Assembly: GCA_947172415.1 (NCBI GenBank)
Contig: OX359193.1
Span: 8,705,501-8,769,500, forward strand
Reading direction: 5' to 3'
DNA length: 64,000 bases
DNA from: Chondrosia reniformis
Lineage: Eukaryota > Porifera > Demospongiae > Chondrillida > Chondrillidae
Part shown: positions 14,801 to 24,794 of the stretch, in pieces
How positions within the stretch are numbered: the stretch's first letter is position 1
How the letters are laid out: each line of letters opens with the position of its first letter
Position numbers and translations under genes: made by a program
Notes under the pieces: generated by a model
Database searches by the model: none
What the model saw: the letters and a program-made list of their open reading frames with translations, nothing else
Told to the model about the DNA's origin: nothing

Positions 14801-17800
14801 GACCTTCCAGAATTTACAGAAACAATTGAATGAACAAACACAATTACCAAAACCTGATCATGTGATAGGTCATGTGACGGGTCATGTGACTAATCTCCCA
14901 CTAAAGATAGCCGAGGACAAACAGGAAGTGGAGAATGCTCCTTCAAAACCTGTGTTTCCTCCTTCAACAACACTCCACAGCTCCTTCCAATCTGTCTCTC
15001 CCTCGCATCAAAAGAGCAGGAGAAGGGAGGAAGATTCAGCTCAACAGTATTTTGAAGAAGACCCAATTTTAGCTGACAAACTAGAACAATTACAAGAGGT
15101 CTGTTGTCATTTAGTCCCTCCATCACTCCCTCCCTCACTCCATCACTCCCTCCCTCCATCCACCACTTCCTCCCTCCATCACTCCATTCACCACTCCCTC
15201 CATCCACCACTTCCTCCCTCCATCACTCCATTCACCACTCCCTCCATCCCTCACTCCATCACTCCTTCCATCACTCCCTCCCTCCATCCCTCACTCCGTC
15301 ACTCCTTCCATCACTCCCTCCCTCCCTCCCTCTATCACTCCTTCCATCACTCCCTCCCTCCCTCCCTCTATCACTCCTTTCATCACTCCCTCCCTCACTC
15401 ACTCCCTCCCTCACTCCCTCCATCCCTCACTCACTCCCTCCATCCCTCACTCCCTCCATCCCTCACTCCCTCCCTCCATCCCTCACTCCCTCCATCCCTC
15501 CCTCACTCACTCCCTCACTCACTCCATCCCTCACTCACTCCCTCCATCCCTCACTCCCTCCATCCCTCACTCCCTCCCTCACTCACTCCCTCACTCACTC
15601 CCTCCCTCACTCCCTCCATCCCTCCATCACTCCCTCCATCCCTCACTCCCTCCATCCCTCACTCATCACTGCCTCCCTCCATCCCTCACTCATCACTGCC
15701 TCCCTCCATCACTCACTCATCACTGCCTCCCTCCATCACTCCCTCACTCACTCCATCCCTCACTCCCTCCATCCCTCACTCCCTCCATCCCTCACTCCCT
15801 CCATCCCTCACTCCCTCCATCCCTCACTCCCTCCATCCCTCACTCCCTCCATCCCTCACTCCCTCCATCCCTCACTCCCTCCCTCACTCACTCCCTCCCT
15901 CACTCCCTCCATCCCTCCATCACTCCCTCCATCCCTCCATCCCTCCATCACTCCCTCCATCCCTCCATCACTCCCTCAATCCCTCACTCCCTCCATCACT
16001 CACTCCCTCCATCACTCCCTCCCTCCATCACTCCCTCCCTCACAGAAACATGACAAAGTGGTTGCAGGTTGGGAGAAGGACTATTTTGCATTAGAACAAG
16101 TCTGTGATGCATTGCAATCTAAAGGTATGTAAGTATTCATTTTAATGGAACTACTCTAACTGTTACATGTTATACAAAACCCTCACAGTTTCTGAACTGG
16201 AGAATACTATTGCTCTGAAGAGTGGCAATAGAGAGGTAGTCACATGCACTTTCTGTAATGCACTTCCTGTAATGCACTTCCTGTAATGCACTTTCTGTAA
16301 TGCACTTCCTGCTAACCAACTTATTTTCTCATGTTTGGAAGGTATGCAGTGATTTCCCCAAACCAGTGGACCACCAGGCCATTTCCAGAATACCAGTTGG
16401 AGGTGGTCTTTTAGAGAGCCAGGTGGGTGGGGCTGAGTACCAGATGGAGGACCAGATGGGTGTGGCTAAGAAACAGATGGGTATAGCAGCTCATTACTTA
16501 AGTGTGGCTGAGGAAAAGGTGGGCGTGGCTGAGGAAAAGGTGGGCGTGGCTGAGGACCACACAAAAGTAGAAGGCTTGCAATTAGTATTAAATACACTAA
16601 AGGAGCTGAACTCGGATAAGTCAGAGATTGAGAATGCTGACAGCAGCACACTCCAATTTGTCAGTGACGAGGTGAGCTAGGACACTGTGCAGTTTCCATA
16701 GCAACATGCACCATCTACTCTACTCTTGTGCTATATAGATGAAGACACTTTGTACCACTATTCAGAACTTTCTCTCTTATTCAACAAATCTTATAAACAG
16801 AGAAGGTACTCCTTAAGATATCCACCCACCCATCGGTCTACCCATCCATCCATCCATCCATCCACCCACCCATCGGTCTACCCATCCATCCATCCATCCA
16901 TCCACCCACCCACCCATCCACCCATCCATTCATCCATCCATCCATCCATCCACCCACCCACCCACCCATCCACCCATCCATCCATCCATCCATCCATCCA
17001 TCCATCCATCCATCCATTTTATCTATATATGCAGCTAAAATAGTATCCATAGCAACCAGGTCACTAGAGGATAAGCTATTTGAAGTTCAGGAGTCCAGTG
17101 CAATCTCCTCACTAGATCCTCTGTTGACTCCTCCCACAACTGTCAATCAGTTTACTAGCCAGAAGGTTCCTGCAGATGAGGGAAATCCCCTGTCTGGAGG
17201 TTCTGTGCTGCAGGATATGAATGTCAGGATCCACTCCATTGGTAGACAGGCTATTCGAGGTATGCAAGTCAAGGCCCTACACCCAACACGTGTGGCTCAC
17301 CCTTACCTCTTGTGCAGCCTTGAAGGACAGCGAAAAGCTCTTTTCAGAAAGATTAAAGGAGAAGGTAAAGTTGATATTCAGATTTCATTTGCCGTTTGAT
17401 TGAGTGGTTCTCTTGTTGTAGAAGAAGAATTTCAAATCAGTAGTTGTAGCAATGGCTGAACACAAGAAGAGACAGCCAGACTCTTTTCAATTTTCAACTG
17501 CAAAGGAAGAGGTGGGGCCACAACACTTAATTGAGGGTTGTCCTCTTAATATTATTCATCTTTCAATTCACAGGGTTTGGTACTGGAGGCCCACGCACTA
17601 TCAAGTACTGCACAGGAGGTCAAGGAAAACAGGTTAACAAAAAGGTTTGCATGTGTGATGACTTTGAGGAGAATATCTTATGAAATGTTTGATATTGAAA
17701 ATAGATTGAACAATGTTTATGGAAAGGATGGTTGGAGTAGAAGAATGGTCCACATCCTCAGAAGGAGAGGAATGGTAAGACTGCTCTCACAAGCTGTCAC

Positions 17801-18306
17801 ATGCATGCTTATCACATCTTATTTGCCTCCAGAGAATGACTCGCCTCCCTGCCATCCTTGAAGGCTTGCAAGACAGCTCTTCCCCGGCCACAGGGCTGTC
17901 CCACTGGGGGTACTCCAGTCGTGTTGACACCAGGGGTGGGCCCAGGGACACTCTGGGGACAATGGTGATCCATGGAACAAACACAAAATTGAAGGATACC
18001 CAAGGTGGCTTGGAGGGGAATACCCAAATAAAGCCCACCAAAAGAGGGGCTCTGTACTCAAAACCCAAACCAGCTGGAGCAACAAGAACAAATGCAAAAA
18101 CTTGCAAGACAGATCTTCCAGCAATTACAAGCTCCTCCCCCTCACCATCCATGTGGCCACACCCCCAGCAGTCCAAACCTGTAGGAGACAGAGCTGGAGC
18201 CTCAGAAACTGCCTATATGAGTCTCCTTCAGAACACTTGCTCAAACAAGCGCACCTCGGACACAAGCTCCTTCAAACTTCCTTCTCTTAGAAGTAGCAGA
18301 GACTAG
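11824..18306 (+). CDS. Unrecognised coiled-coil protein with many small exons
   Basis: Starts at ATG 11824 ([18 protein letters not shown]) and ends at TAG 18304-18306. More than fifteen exons are visible. The N-terminal ~100 residues are basic and Pro-rich. From [13 protein letters not shown] onward the chain is a series of heptad-rich coiled-coil segments, for example [76 protein letters not shown] and [13 protein letters not shown]. The last ~160 residues are Ser/Pro/Thr-rich and basic. The overall plan of disordered ends and a long central coiled coil is typical of centrosomal, ciliary or cytoskeletal scaffolds, but no family signature was recognised and no function is claimed. Exons at 12736-12756 (21 nt, LLYSLQD) and 12816-12848 (33 nt, [11 protein letters not shown]) are microexons. 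Its introns hold six tandem arrays, the largest about 930 bp. Individual exon borders in the 16.1-17.7 kb part are the least certain. Confidence 0.65.
13436..13620. repeat. Pyrimidine-rich (CTCCCT)n tract in an intron
   Basis: Irregular repeats of CTCCCTCTCC with CACTCC variants, immediately upstream of the exon encoding [15 protein letters not shown]. It may act as an oversized polypyrimidine tract. Confidence 0.92.
14128..14432. repeat. 27-bp minisatellite, ~11 copies, last unit forms the 3' splice site
   Basis: The unit includes CACTAGCTGCTTCCTGCTAA and then TTATGGT or TTACGGT. The final copy reads CTGATAATTATGCAG and is used as the acceptor for the exon beginning at about 14433, so the AG lies inside the array. 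Confidence 0.94.
14668..14806. repeat. ~18-bp minisatellite (CACACCCATCCCTTCCTG), ~8 copies
   Basis: Tandem repeats with G/A variants (CCTGCC, CCTGTC, CTGACA) begin about 20 bp after the donor of the exon ending [10 protein letters not shown] and run nearly to the next acceptor. Confidence 0.93.
15112..16045. repeat. ~930-bp pyrimidine minisatellite (CTCCCTCCATCCCTCA)
   Basis: CCCT, CCATC and CACTC modules in changing order fill the whole intron. The array starts about 15 bp after the GT donor and ends in CCCTCACAG at the acceptor. Long open frames in two phases across it are artefacts of composition. Confidence 0.96.
16817..17020. repeat. (ATCC)n / CACC-interrupted tetranucleotide array
   Basis: ATCC and CCAC tetranucleotide repeats with two CATCGGTCTACC inserts, in an intron of the coiled-coil gene. 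Confidence 0.95.
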
Positions 18307-18607
18307 CAATTTTTGTGTACTCATTTTTCTTGTAATGTAACTGAACATGCAGTTAATTTACTGTTAACAGAAATAATATTCCTTTTTTGTTATTTCCCTT
18401 TCAAATCTCATGAATAGCTCGATTCATACAATTTGAATTAACAATATAAATATTCAATTTCAATTTTTGGATCGCATTATTTGAGTGAATGGAATCGGAG
18501 GACCTCTTTCATATCTGGGGTAGTGCTCTATATAGTGGTTGAGAGATTGATTACTACAAGTTACCAACTCTTAATAATTGTAGGATATTTTTGTCCAGGG
18601 ATAGCTC
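18307..18607. other. AT-rich spacer / 5' region of the small membrane protein
   Basis: Holds the 3' end of the coiled-coil gene and probably the promoter and 5' exon of the next gene. No supported coding exon was found. An ATG at 18489 can be spliced (GGG|GTAGTG to TTGTAG|GAT), but it enters the wrong frame for the membrane-spanning exon. Confidence 0.4.
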
Positions 18608-19559
18608 ATGAACCCTTCCAGTCACTCCAGTCACATCCTGGACAACTCACCCTCCATCTTACCCTCTCCCTCAAGCTCAGCTGGTCCAGGACGGCCTCCA
18701 GATGTAACATACAATTTCCTTGGGGTCAAAGTGGGCGTGTCCCTGGTCATAGCCCTGCTTGTACTTCTTGTAGTAGTGGTGATCAGTTTAGGGTGTGCAT
18801 ATTGCATCTTTCGCAAGAAGAGAGCCACTGTTAGGATGGATGACAACTATGTCACATACGAGGACACAACAGTAAGACCTGCCAATGCATCTCATCATTT
18901 CCTGTTACCATAGTCAAAGAATCTCTCTAAGACCACTTCCGATATACTTTGTAGCCACTCAACAAGTCTAAAGAGGATAATGAGAAATCAGTTTTGCTGA
19001 TGAGGGGCAAGGGGACTCCCCCCGGTACAGAGTCTATTCCAATTTCAAGCTTCTTTCAAGCAAACTACTATAGAGTAAAGCAGTACACTCCAGAAAAGCC
19101 AGAAGTTCAGCATTACTATGACAACACAAGAGGCAGAAATATTGAAGAGGTTGGTAACTTCTTGCTTGTGGGTGTGGGAGATTATCATTATTTGTATACA
19201 ATCTTAGAGTTCGGATTATTATGAAGCAGTTGAACCTGAGGAACTCGGAATCATTAAACAGACAATAAAACAACCTCTTTTACAAGAGGTATATCCACCC
19301 ACTCATCCATCCATCTCATCCATCCATCCACCCACCCACTCATCCATCCATCCACCCACCCACCCATCCATCCATCCACTCATTTCCATGTATTTAGCAT
19401 ACTTTGGACAGACAAGAGATAAACACACGCGACAGAGAGGAGAAGGGTAATGAACCAGAACCAGTTTATGAAAACTTGAAATTTAGAAATATTGTTGATC
19501 AGACTTATGAAAATGTCCGCACACAACATGGCTACGAAAGCACATCTCTGTACATATAA
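18608..19559 (+). CDS. Small single-pass membrane protein with tyrosine-motif cytoplasmic tail
   Basis: Four exons are inferred: 18608-18871, from about 18955 to about 19150, from about 19209 to about 19288, and from about 19398 to TAA 19557-19559. The first contains a Ser/Pro-rich stretch, then one strong hydrophobic helix ([20 protein letters not shown]) followed by a basic stop-transfer FRKKRA. The tail carries many tyrosines in SH2-ligand-like settings: [51 protein letters not shown] and GYESTSLYI at the C-terminus. This suggests a scaffold or receptor tail phosphorylated by tyrosine kinases. The ATG at 18608 follows an in-frame TAG at 18602. Either this is the true start, giving a very short outer part, or an upstream signal-peptide or ectodomain exon splices in at an internal AG. 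No named family was recognised. Confidence 0.6.
19292..19385. repeat. (ATCC)n-type array in the last intron
   Basis: CCATCCATCC and CCACCCAC repeats between the exon ending QPLLQE and the last exon of the tyrosine-tail protein. Confidence 0.93.
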
Positions 19560-19731
19560 CTGCATGCCATGCACTATGCTAACATGATTTAATATTTACC
19601 ATTATGAATGAATGAATCAGTTATATTTATAGACAAAGAATTATTATTATTGAAATCACTTTTCAGATAGTTGGTACATGAAGCACTAATTGTCCTTAAA
19701 GGAATACAACTGTGCAACAGTCAGTCGGCTG

Positions 19732-21091
19732 TCACATCAACCTCCTCAGCTCCTCCTGACTGGGCATGTACCAGAACGTGCTCTTCTTGCACTTGGTCAG
19801 TTTCATGATATGGTCACACACACCATCGCCACTGGCCCCCACCATCTGATCCAACATGAAGTTGAGGTTGTCTGGGGAGGCAGCATAACCAATAAAGAAC
19901 AGACCAGAGTCTCCCGACACTGTACCATAAGGCTGAGACTGGCGCACCAGCTCAAAGGGTTTGGGCTGGTTGGGTGTGGTCGTTCCAACCATGCGGGCAA
20001 CATGAGAGAAGGCAGGTTTGTTCTTTAGTTCAATACTGTCTTCCAGTGTCCTGCCCACCCATCCTTCCAGCACCTTCTCTTTGGTACCGTGTATGCAATC
20101 AAAATCATGCACCCACTTTTGAGTTATCTAAGGAAATGCTGAACGTGCATTAGGTATATATGCTCTACGGAGACACTTACCAAGTAGCTACCACCTGTGG
20201 TTGTCAAGGCAACCTTCTTACGATCATCTTCATCAGCAGGATTCTCTGTACCATCAACAAACCCGCTCATATCTCTTCCATTCTTGTACACATACCCGTA
20301 AACATCTTCAAAGCAGCAAATAGAATCCTTTGGGAGCTTGTGTATAAACTCTTTAGCAAATTCAAACAAGTTTCCTCTGTTATTGGACTTGGCATGAACA
20401 AACACATCTCCTCCCGAAGCTGGCATCAGTCCCAAGGGACACTTTCTCGTGTGATGGTCAAAGTTGTCGCACTTTGCCCTCGCCCCAGTCACCTACACCC
20501 ACGCAGTCAGTCATGAGGGCAGCCATTTTATATGGAACATTACACACTCACCCTCTTGTAAAAGTTTGGTCCAAAAGCCACGCCCGCCCAAATTTCATCA
20601 TCCTCGTCCGCCTCCGCAGGAGGAACAATGTCGTTCACTACTTTCTCGACATTGGCGACCGCCTTAGCCACCGCTTTACAGTCTGATGAGGGCTTTACGT
20701 CGATCCAGATGTACACTGCATGCGCCTTCGTCTCTGATATCACCTGTGAGAGGGATAGAGAGAGAGAAAGGTGTAGAGAGTACAGATGATCTAGCGTTAA
20801 GTGCTCACGGTCGGTTGAGGCGTGACTTCTGCCGCCCTCAGAGATGGTAAGATATCTTCCTCGTTCAGCTTGTACAGCGCAAATGCTCCGGCTGACAGTA
20901 GAGCCGAAGCCCAAACAGCTCGCCCTCTCGAGTTGTTCGCGGTCAGAACACTGCGAGCTAAAGGACCAGTGAAACATGTCATTTGCTTGTAGATCCTAAA
21001 ATATACGCAGCGATATGTACGTACCTGCCGTACGTGTGAGAGCTCGGAGGCCAAATCGCAGAATGGGAAAACGAAATGAGCGGAACGCCAT
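19732..21091 (-). CDS. DyP-type (dye-decolourising) heme peroxidase, probably mitochondrial
   Basis: Five exons, from ATG 21091 to TGA 19732-19734. The first exon encodes MAFRSFRFPILRFGLRALTR, rich in Arg and Phe with no acidic residues and typical of a mitochondrial targeting peptide. It is followed by a hydrophobic stretch, AVWASALLSAGAFALYKL. The catalytic part has the DyP signature GxxDG in SGFVDGTENP (Asp acid-base residue), the likely proximal heme ligand in FSHVARMVG, the distal Arg in VRQSQPYGT and the strand SGLFFIGYAASPDN. The arrangement resembles compact bacterial class P enzymes such as TyrA/YfeX as remembered. These enzymes reduce H2O2 using heme and oxidise bulky substrates; the substrate here is unknown. 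Introns and a transit peptide show it is a resident nuclear gene, not contamination. DyP genes are uncommon in animals. It is head-to-head with SPRYD7 (388 bp between ATGs). Confidence 0.87.
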
Positions 21092-21479
21092 GCTTCTAAG
21101 CTTCCGAACAGTGGAACATTCGCGGTGCTAATGAATATCATTAAGTAACCTATTACTGGCTATTACATAAAACTCGTAACATCTTACTAGTGCTAAGGTT
21201 CAACTGATACAAGTCTTAACAAATTCAATTTGTTAATTAATACATTTCGTAATGAAGTAGGTAGAGTTTAATAAGAGATCGTGGTCGGCACGACACGTCA
21301 GATAGACAATTCACAAATGTACAGTCTGGTCACAAGTATATCTGTACTCTATCGTGTAGTATATGTATATTGCGATCTGTTATTTTGCCAGCCGAAAGTC
21401 GTCTATATTTCTGTGATGGATTTACCAAGTCAGGTGACCTATGATGTAATAGGTATTGTTTTAGTTTAGAAAAGAGGCG
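21092..21479. promoter_or_regulatory. Bidirectional DyP peroxidase / SPRYD7 intergenic region
   Basis: 388 bp between two divergent start codons, AT-rich, with no coding frame supported. It presumably contains both promoters. Confidence 0.45.
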
Positions 21480-22372
21480 ATGTTTTCTTGTTCCTGTTTG
21501 TGGCGGTGTCTCTGCGGCGAACCAGATCCCGGTCCGGTCCGCTTGAAGGACGTTCAACACGTCGTTCTTGACACAAACAGAATGGGTAAGTGAGAATAAG
21601 ACGATTTAGTTTAAATTGTCCCGAGAGCTCACTTCCGTATTCTCTGCCATTACAGGTGTCGACACAGTTATAGTCAAATCAGGTAGACGAATTTGCGGAA
21701 CAGGGGGCGCACTGGCTAACGCCCCACTGGTTCAAAATAAGAGTTACTTTGAAATGAAGGTCCAATCAGGAGGTAAGTGGTAACACCGGCTGTAGGCGCC
21801 TATTCGGCGCTTGTCTTATACCAATAAGTGCCGAATGGCGCCTAAATGTTGTTTCCTCAACACGCAGGTGTCTGGGGAGTGGGCGTGGCTTGCCCTGGGG
21901 TGCAGTTGGATGCGGCACCGCTGGGGACAACCTCACAGAGTTGGGTGCTGCACTGCAATGGCAAGGTGTACCACAACGGTGAAGTGCAGACTACAGCCAG
22001 AGACACACCGCAAGAGGGTGACATTGTTGTTAGTAGTTCATGTTCACATATGTAGTCGGTTTGAATTGTCTCTCTCGTGCGTGTATACAAGTAGTGTTTA
22101 CCATTCCTCATGCAGAGCTGCAGTTACGATCACGTAGAACTAAACTTTTTTCTTAATGGCAAGTCTTTGGACTGTCCAGTGACTGGCATACGTGGAACCG
22201 TCTATCCAGTCTTTTATGGTAAGCAAGCTGCCAGCAGATGAGATGTGGATTGACTTGGCCTTTTCCATCTTTAGTGGACGAAGGAGCCATCTTGGATGTA
22301 GCATTTATGGACTTTTCCTTTCCACCTCCTGACGGCTTTGATAGAATCATGTTTGAAAAGAACTTGTTATAA
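21480..22372 (+). CDS. SPRYD7: SPRYD7: SPRY domain-containing protein 7
   Basis: Five exons, from ATG 21480 to TAA 22370-22372. The N-terminus is Cys-rich (MFSCSCLWRCLCGEP), as in vertebrate SPRYD7. The SPRY body follows: GVDTVIVKSGRRICGTGGAL; NKSYFEMKVQSG; GVWGVGVACPGVQLD; SYDHVELNFFLNGKSLDCP; GIRGTVYPVFY; and the end FPPPDGFDRIMFEKNLL. Length (about 190 residues) and order match the human protein throughout. SPRYD7 is a small, conserved, mostly uncharacterised protein, and the N-terminal cysteines could be palmitoylated (inference). The first exon ends on the first base of Gly in NRM|GVDT. Confidence 0.93.
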
Positions 22373-22510
22373 ATGCAGTGTATTTCTGTACTTTTCACCT
22401 GCTGTGCCATGACAGCTTTTAACTACAGCATAACTACAGAGACAAAAACGTTAATTATTGAGTTTGTAATATATTGCACAATAATTTAATGAGTGAACAA
22501 GGCCTTGGTG

Positions 22511-24696
22511 TTATGAGAGAGTGGGGGGCTTGCAAATGATATCTGATAGTTTAGCTTTGATCTTCTTGAATGTCCTTTTAAACTCCAAGCCATCACCCTA
22601 CACACACACATATATATAGGAGGAGAGAGCTAAGGCTAATAATAATAATAATATGAAACTGAGGTATCTGACCTTTGACCTCCGAAAATCTACCAATATG
22701 AGTTGCGGCTGTAATTGAAAAAGGGATGCTTTGAAGACAAGGGGATTTCCCCTGGGGTCCTCCATGCTGACAGTCAGACTGACCTATACACAGAGATGAT
22801 TCAACAGGAGGCTCTCAAAGGCTGTCAACACCGCATGGCGACTGAACCCACCAGATCCTTGGCTGCTTTCAGATCATAGCCAAGCTTTTCCAGTGTCCTA
22901 GTTAATTTAGCCCAAACTGCATCTGCTGCCAATCTTGTGTAGAACCTGGTCATACGCATGACCAAACGCTGGAAGGGAGGCTGAGAGATAAGAGAACCAC
23001 AAGTGCTATTGTAAGAACCACAAGTGTTTGCACAAAGATTAATATATAATATACCTGTGAAGCCCCGGGAGTGCAAGGTAGCTGAGTGCCAATAATAAGC
23101 TCATCAAATCTGGAGGGCTGGGTGAAGCACTCCTTGGGAGGCGTGGCAGCCTCACTGCTGATGGTGGCCTCCCCAAAATGCACGGGCTGTGAAGAGGTGA
23201 CTACTCTGTCGGCTCTCTCCTGGTACCTTGGGGAGCTGTCTATCCTGACCCTCTTGGCAGACCGATGGTGCGTTGGGGACATCAGTGCCAGAGCTACAGG
23301 GAGCAACAGAGCTTGTCAAGTGCTGTCAGACTTTGGTTATGTACTGACCATTGCTGTCCATCGATGGTGACCGAATAACAGAATAACTCCTACAGAATCA
23401 GACCAGTCATGTTCTGCTCCAGTGATAGACAGTTAAAACTGACTTTTTGCACCAAATGTGATCCTTTATTTCACTGATATTATATCTCTTTGAGGGACTC
23501 CTGTGCAGCATCTTCTTTAGCAGGGCCAGGGGCTCGTTGCCAATCTTGCTCCAAGGAGACACAAAGTAGTTGTGGCCGCACCACTCTGTGAACGACTTGC
23601 ACTTTGGAGTTGGGGCATCCCAGGGCAACTCTATGTGACATCACATGACATCATCACAGGCTGGCATGTGACATCACAAACTGACTCCACCTACCTCCAC
23701 TCAGCAAGGCTGTCAACACTATTCCGCAGGACCACAGGTCCGCCCCTTCTGCGTGGTACTCCATTCCAGCATACACCTCAGGGGCCACGTATGGCTCAGT
23801 ACCACAACACTTGTTCAGCAGACGTTCCTTGCCCTGGTAGCGAAACAGTGTCGAGAGACCGAAATCTGAAATCTTTAGAGTATCTAAAGTTGGGTGCAAT
23901 AGGGAGCATGGAGAGTAGGCAGCTAATATAGTAGTGACTGTACCATATCCATCCAGGAGGAGGTTCTCCGGTTTAATGTCTCTGTGGGCCACGCCCCTCT
24001 GGTGCAAGTACTCCTACAGTACAGACACACATGCAAAGTCCCTTCACTGGAAGAGAAAATGATTGACATACTACACCATCCAGGAGCTGCTTGAAGAAGT
24101 GCTGTGCTAAACCAGGTTCCATTCCCAAATCAGGCTCTAAATTGAGAATGGAAGAAGTGACCGTCCTACGCCTATGGCTATCATGGGAACATTTACCTAT
24201 TCTATCAAATAGTTCGCCTCCATCAGCATACTCAAGAAAGAGATAATTAATTGTATCCACTTTACGGTCACCATAGAAACGTATGATATGTTCATGTTTC
24301 AACATTTTCATAATGCAAATCTAGACAGACAAACAAGCATTCCCTCAAAGCGAACAACATAAAGCAGTTTCTGGTACCTCCTTCTTTAAACTCTCGTGAC
24401 TGACAACATCTTTTCCTGTTGAGTGAAGTATCTTTACAGCGACACACTCCCTCGTAGTCTTATTTACTGCCAGTTTCACTCTAAGAAAAGGAGAGATTCA
24501 CTTTATTGTAGTCAATCAGCTTCCAACAGTTTCATCATTGAAAATTAGTGATCTCGTCTATATCACTGGCTAATAAGATTGACCAGCTTACTTGCGCGAA
24601 TGAGACAACTTACTCGCCATACGTGCCTTCTCCGAGGGTCTGCATCAGATCCCAACCGTCTATGAAGGGCAATCGCGACGGAGACGAACAGCTCAT
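22511..24696 (-). CDS. CHEK1: CHEK1: checkpoint kinase 1
   Basis: About eleven exons, from ATG 24696 to TAA 22511-22513. Kinase domain: P-loop [16 protein letters not shown] (VAIK-type lysine), [17 protein letters not shown], the hinge [13 protein letters not shown], the catalytic loop [27 protein letters not shown] (DFG), [10 protein letters not shown] (APE) and [13 protein letters not shown]. The linker holds several SQ/TQ sites (SSQPV, CFTQPS, GTQLP) suited to ATR/ATM phosphorylation. The C-terminal KA1-like domain has [26 protein letters not shown] and [20 protein letters not shown], close to human CHK1. The kinase stalls the cell cycle and stabilises replication forks after DNA damage. 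The exon near 23950 carries the DFG loop and includes AT-rich sequence that may be part of an intron. The gene stops 98 bp upstream of the CRNKL1 stop region on the same strand. Confidence 0.95.
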
Positions 24697-24794
24697 CTTG
24701 CAGCACACATTGGAAAACCCGCCACGATTAAATTTCGATAATATAAACTTTTCGATATCATAACGATATATGTGCATGTTGTGTATGTGTCAAG

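Noticed and set aside
14826-16132. 422- and 342-codon frames rich in [11 protein letters not shown].
   Set aside because: Translation of the ~930-bp pyrimidine array. Only the first part (to about 15100) and the last part (from about 16046) are supported exons.
18481-18834. 117-codon frame beginning near 18481 as the start of the tyrosine-tail protein.
   Set aside because: It is in a different phase from the membrane-spanning exon and gives no plausible signal peptide.
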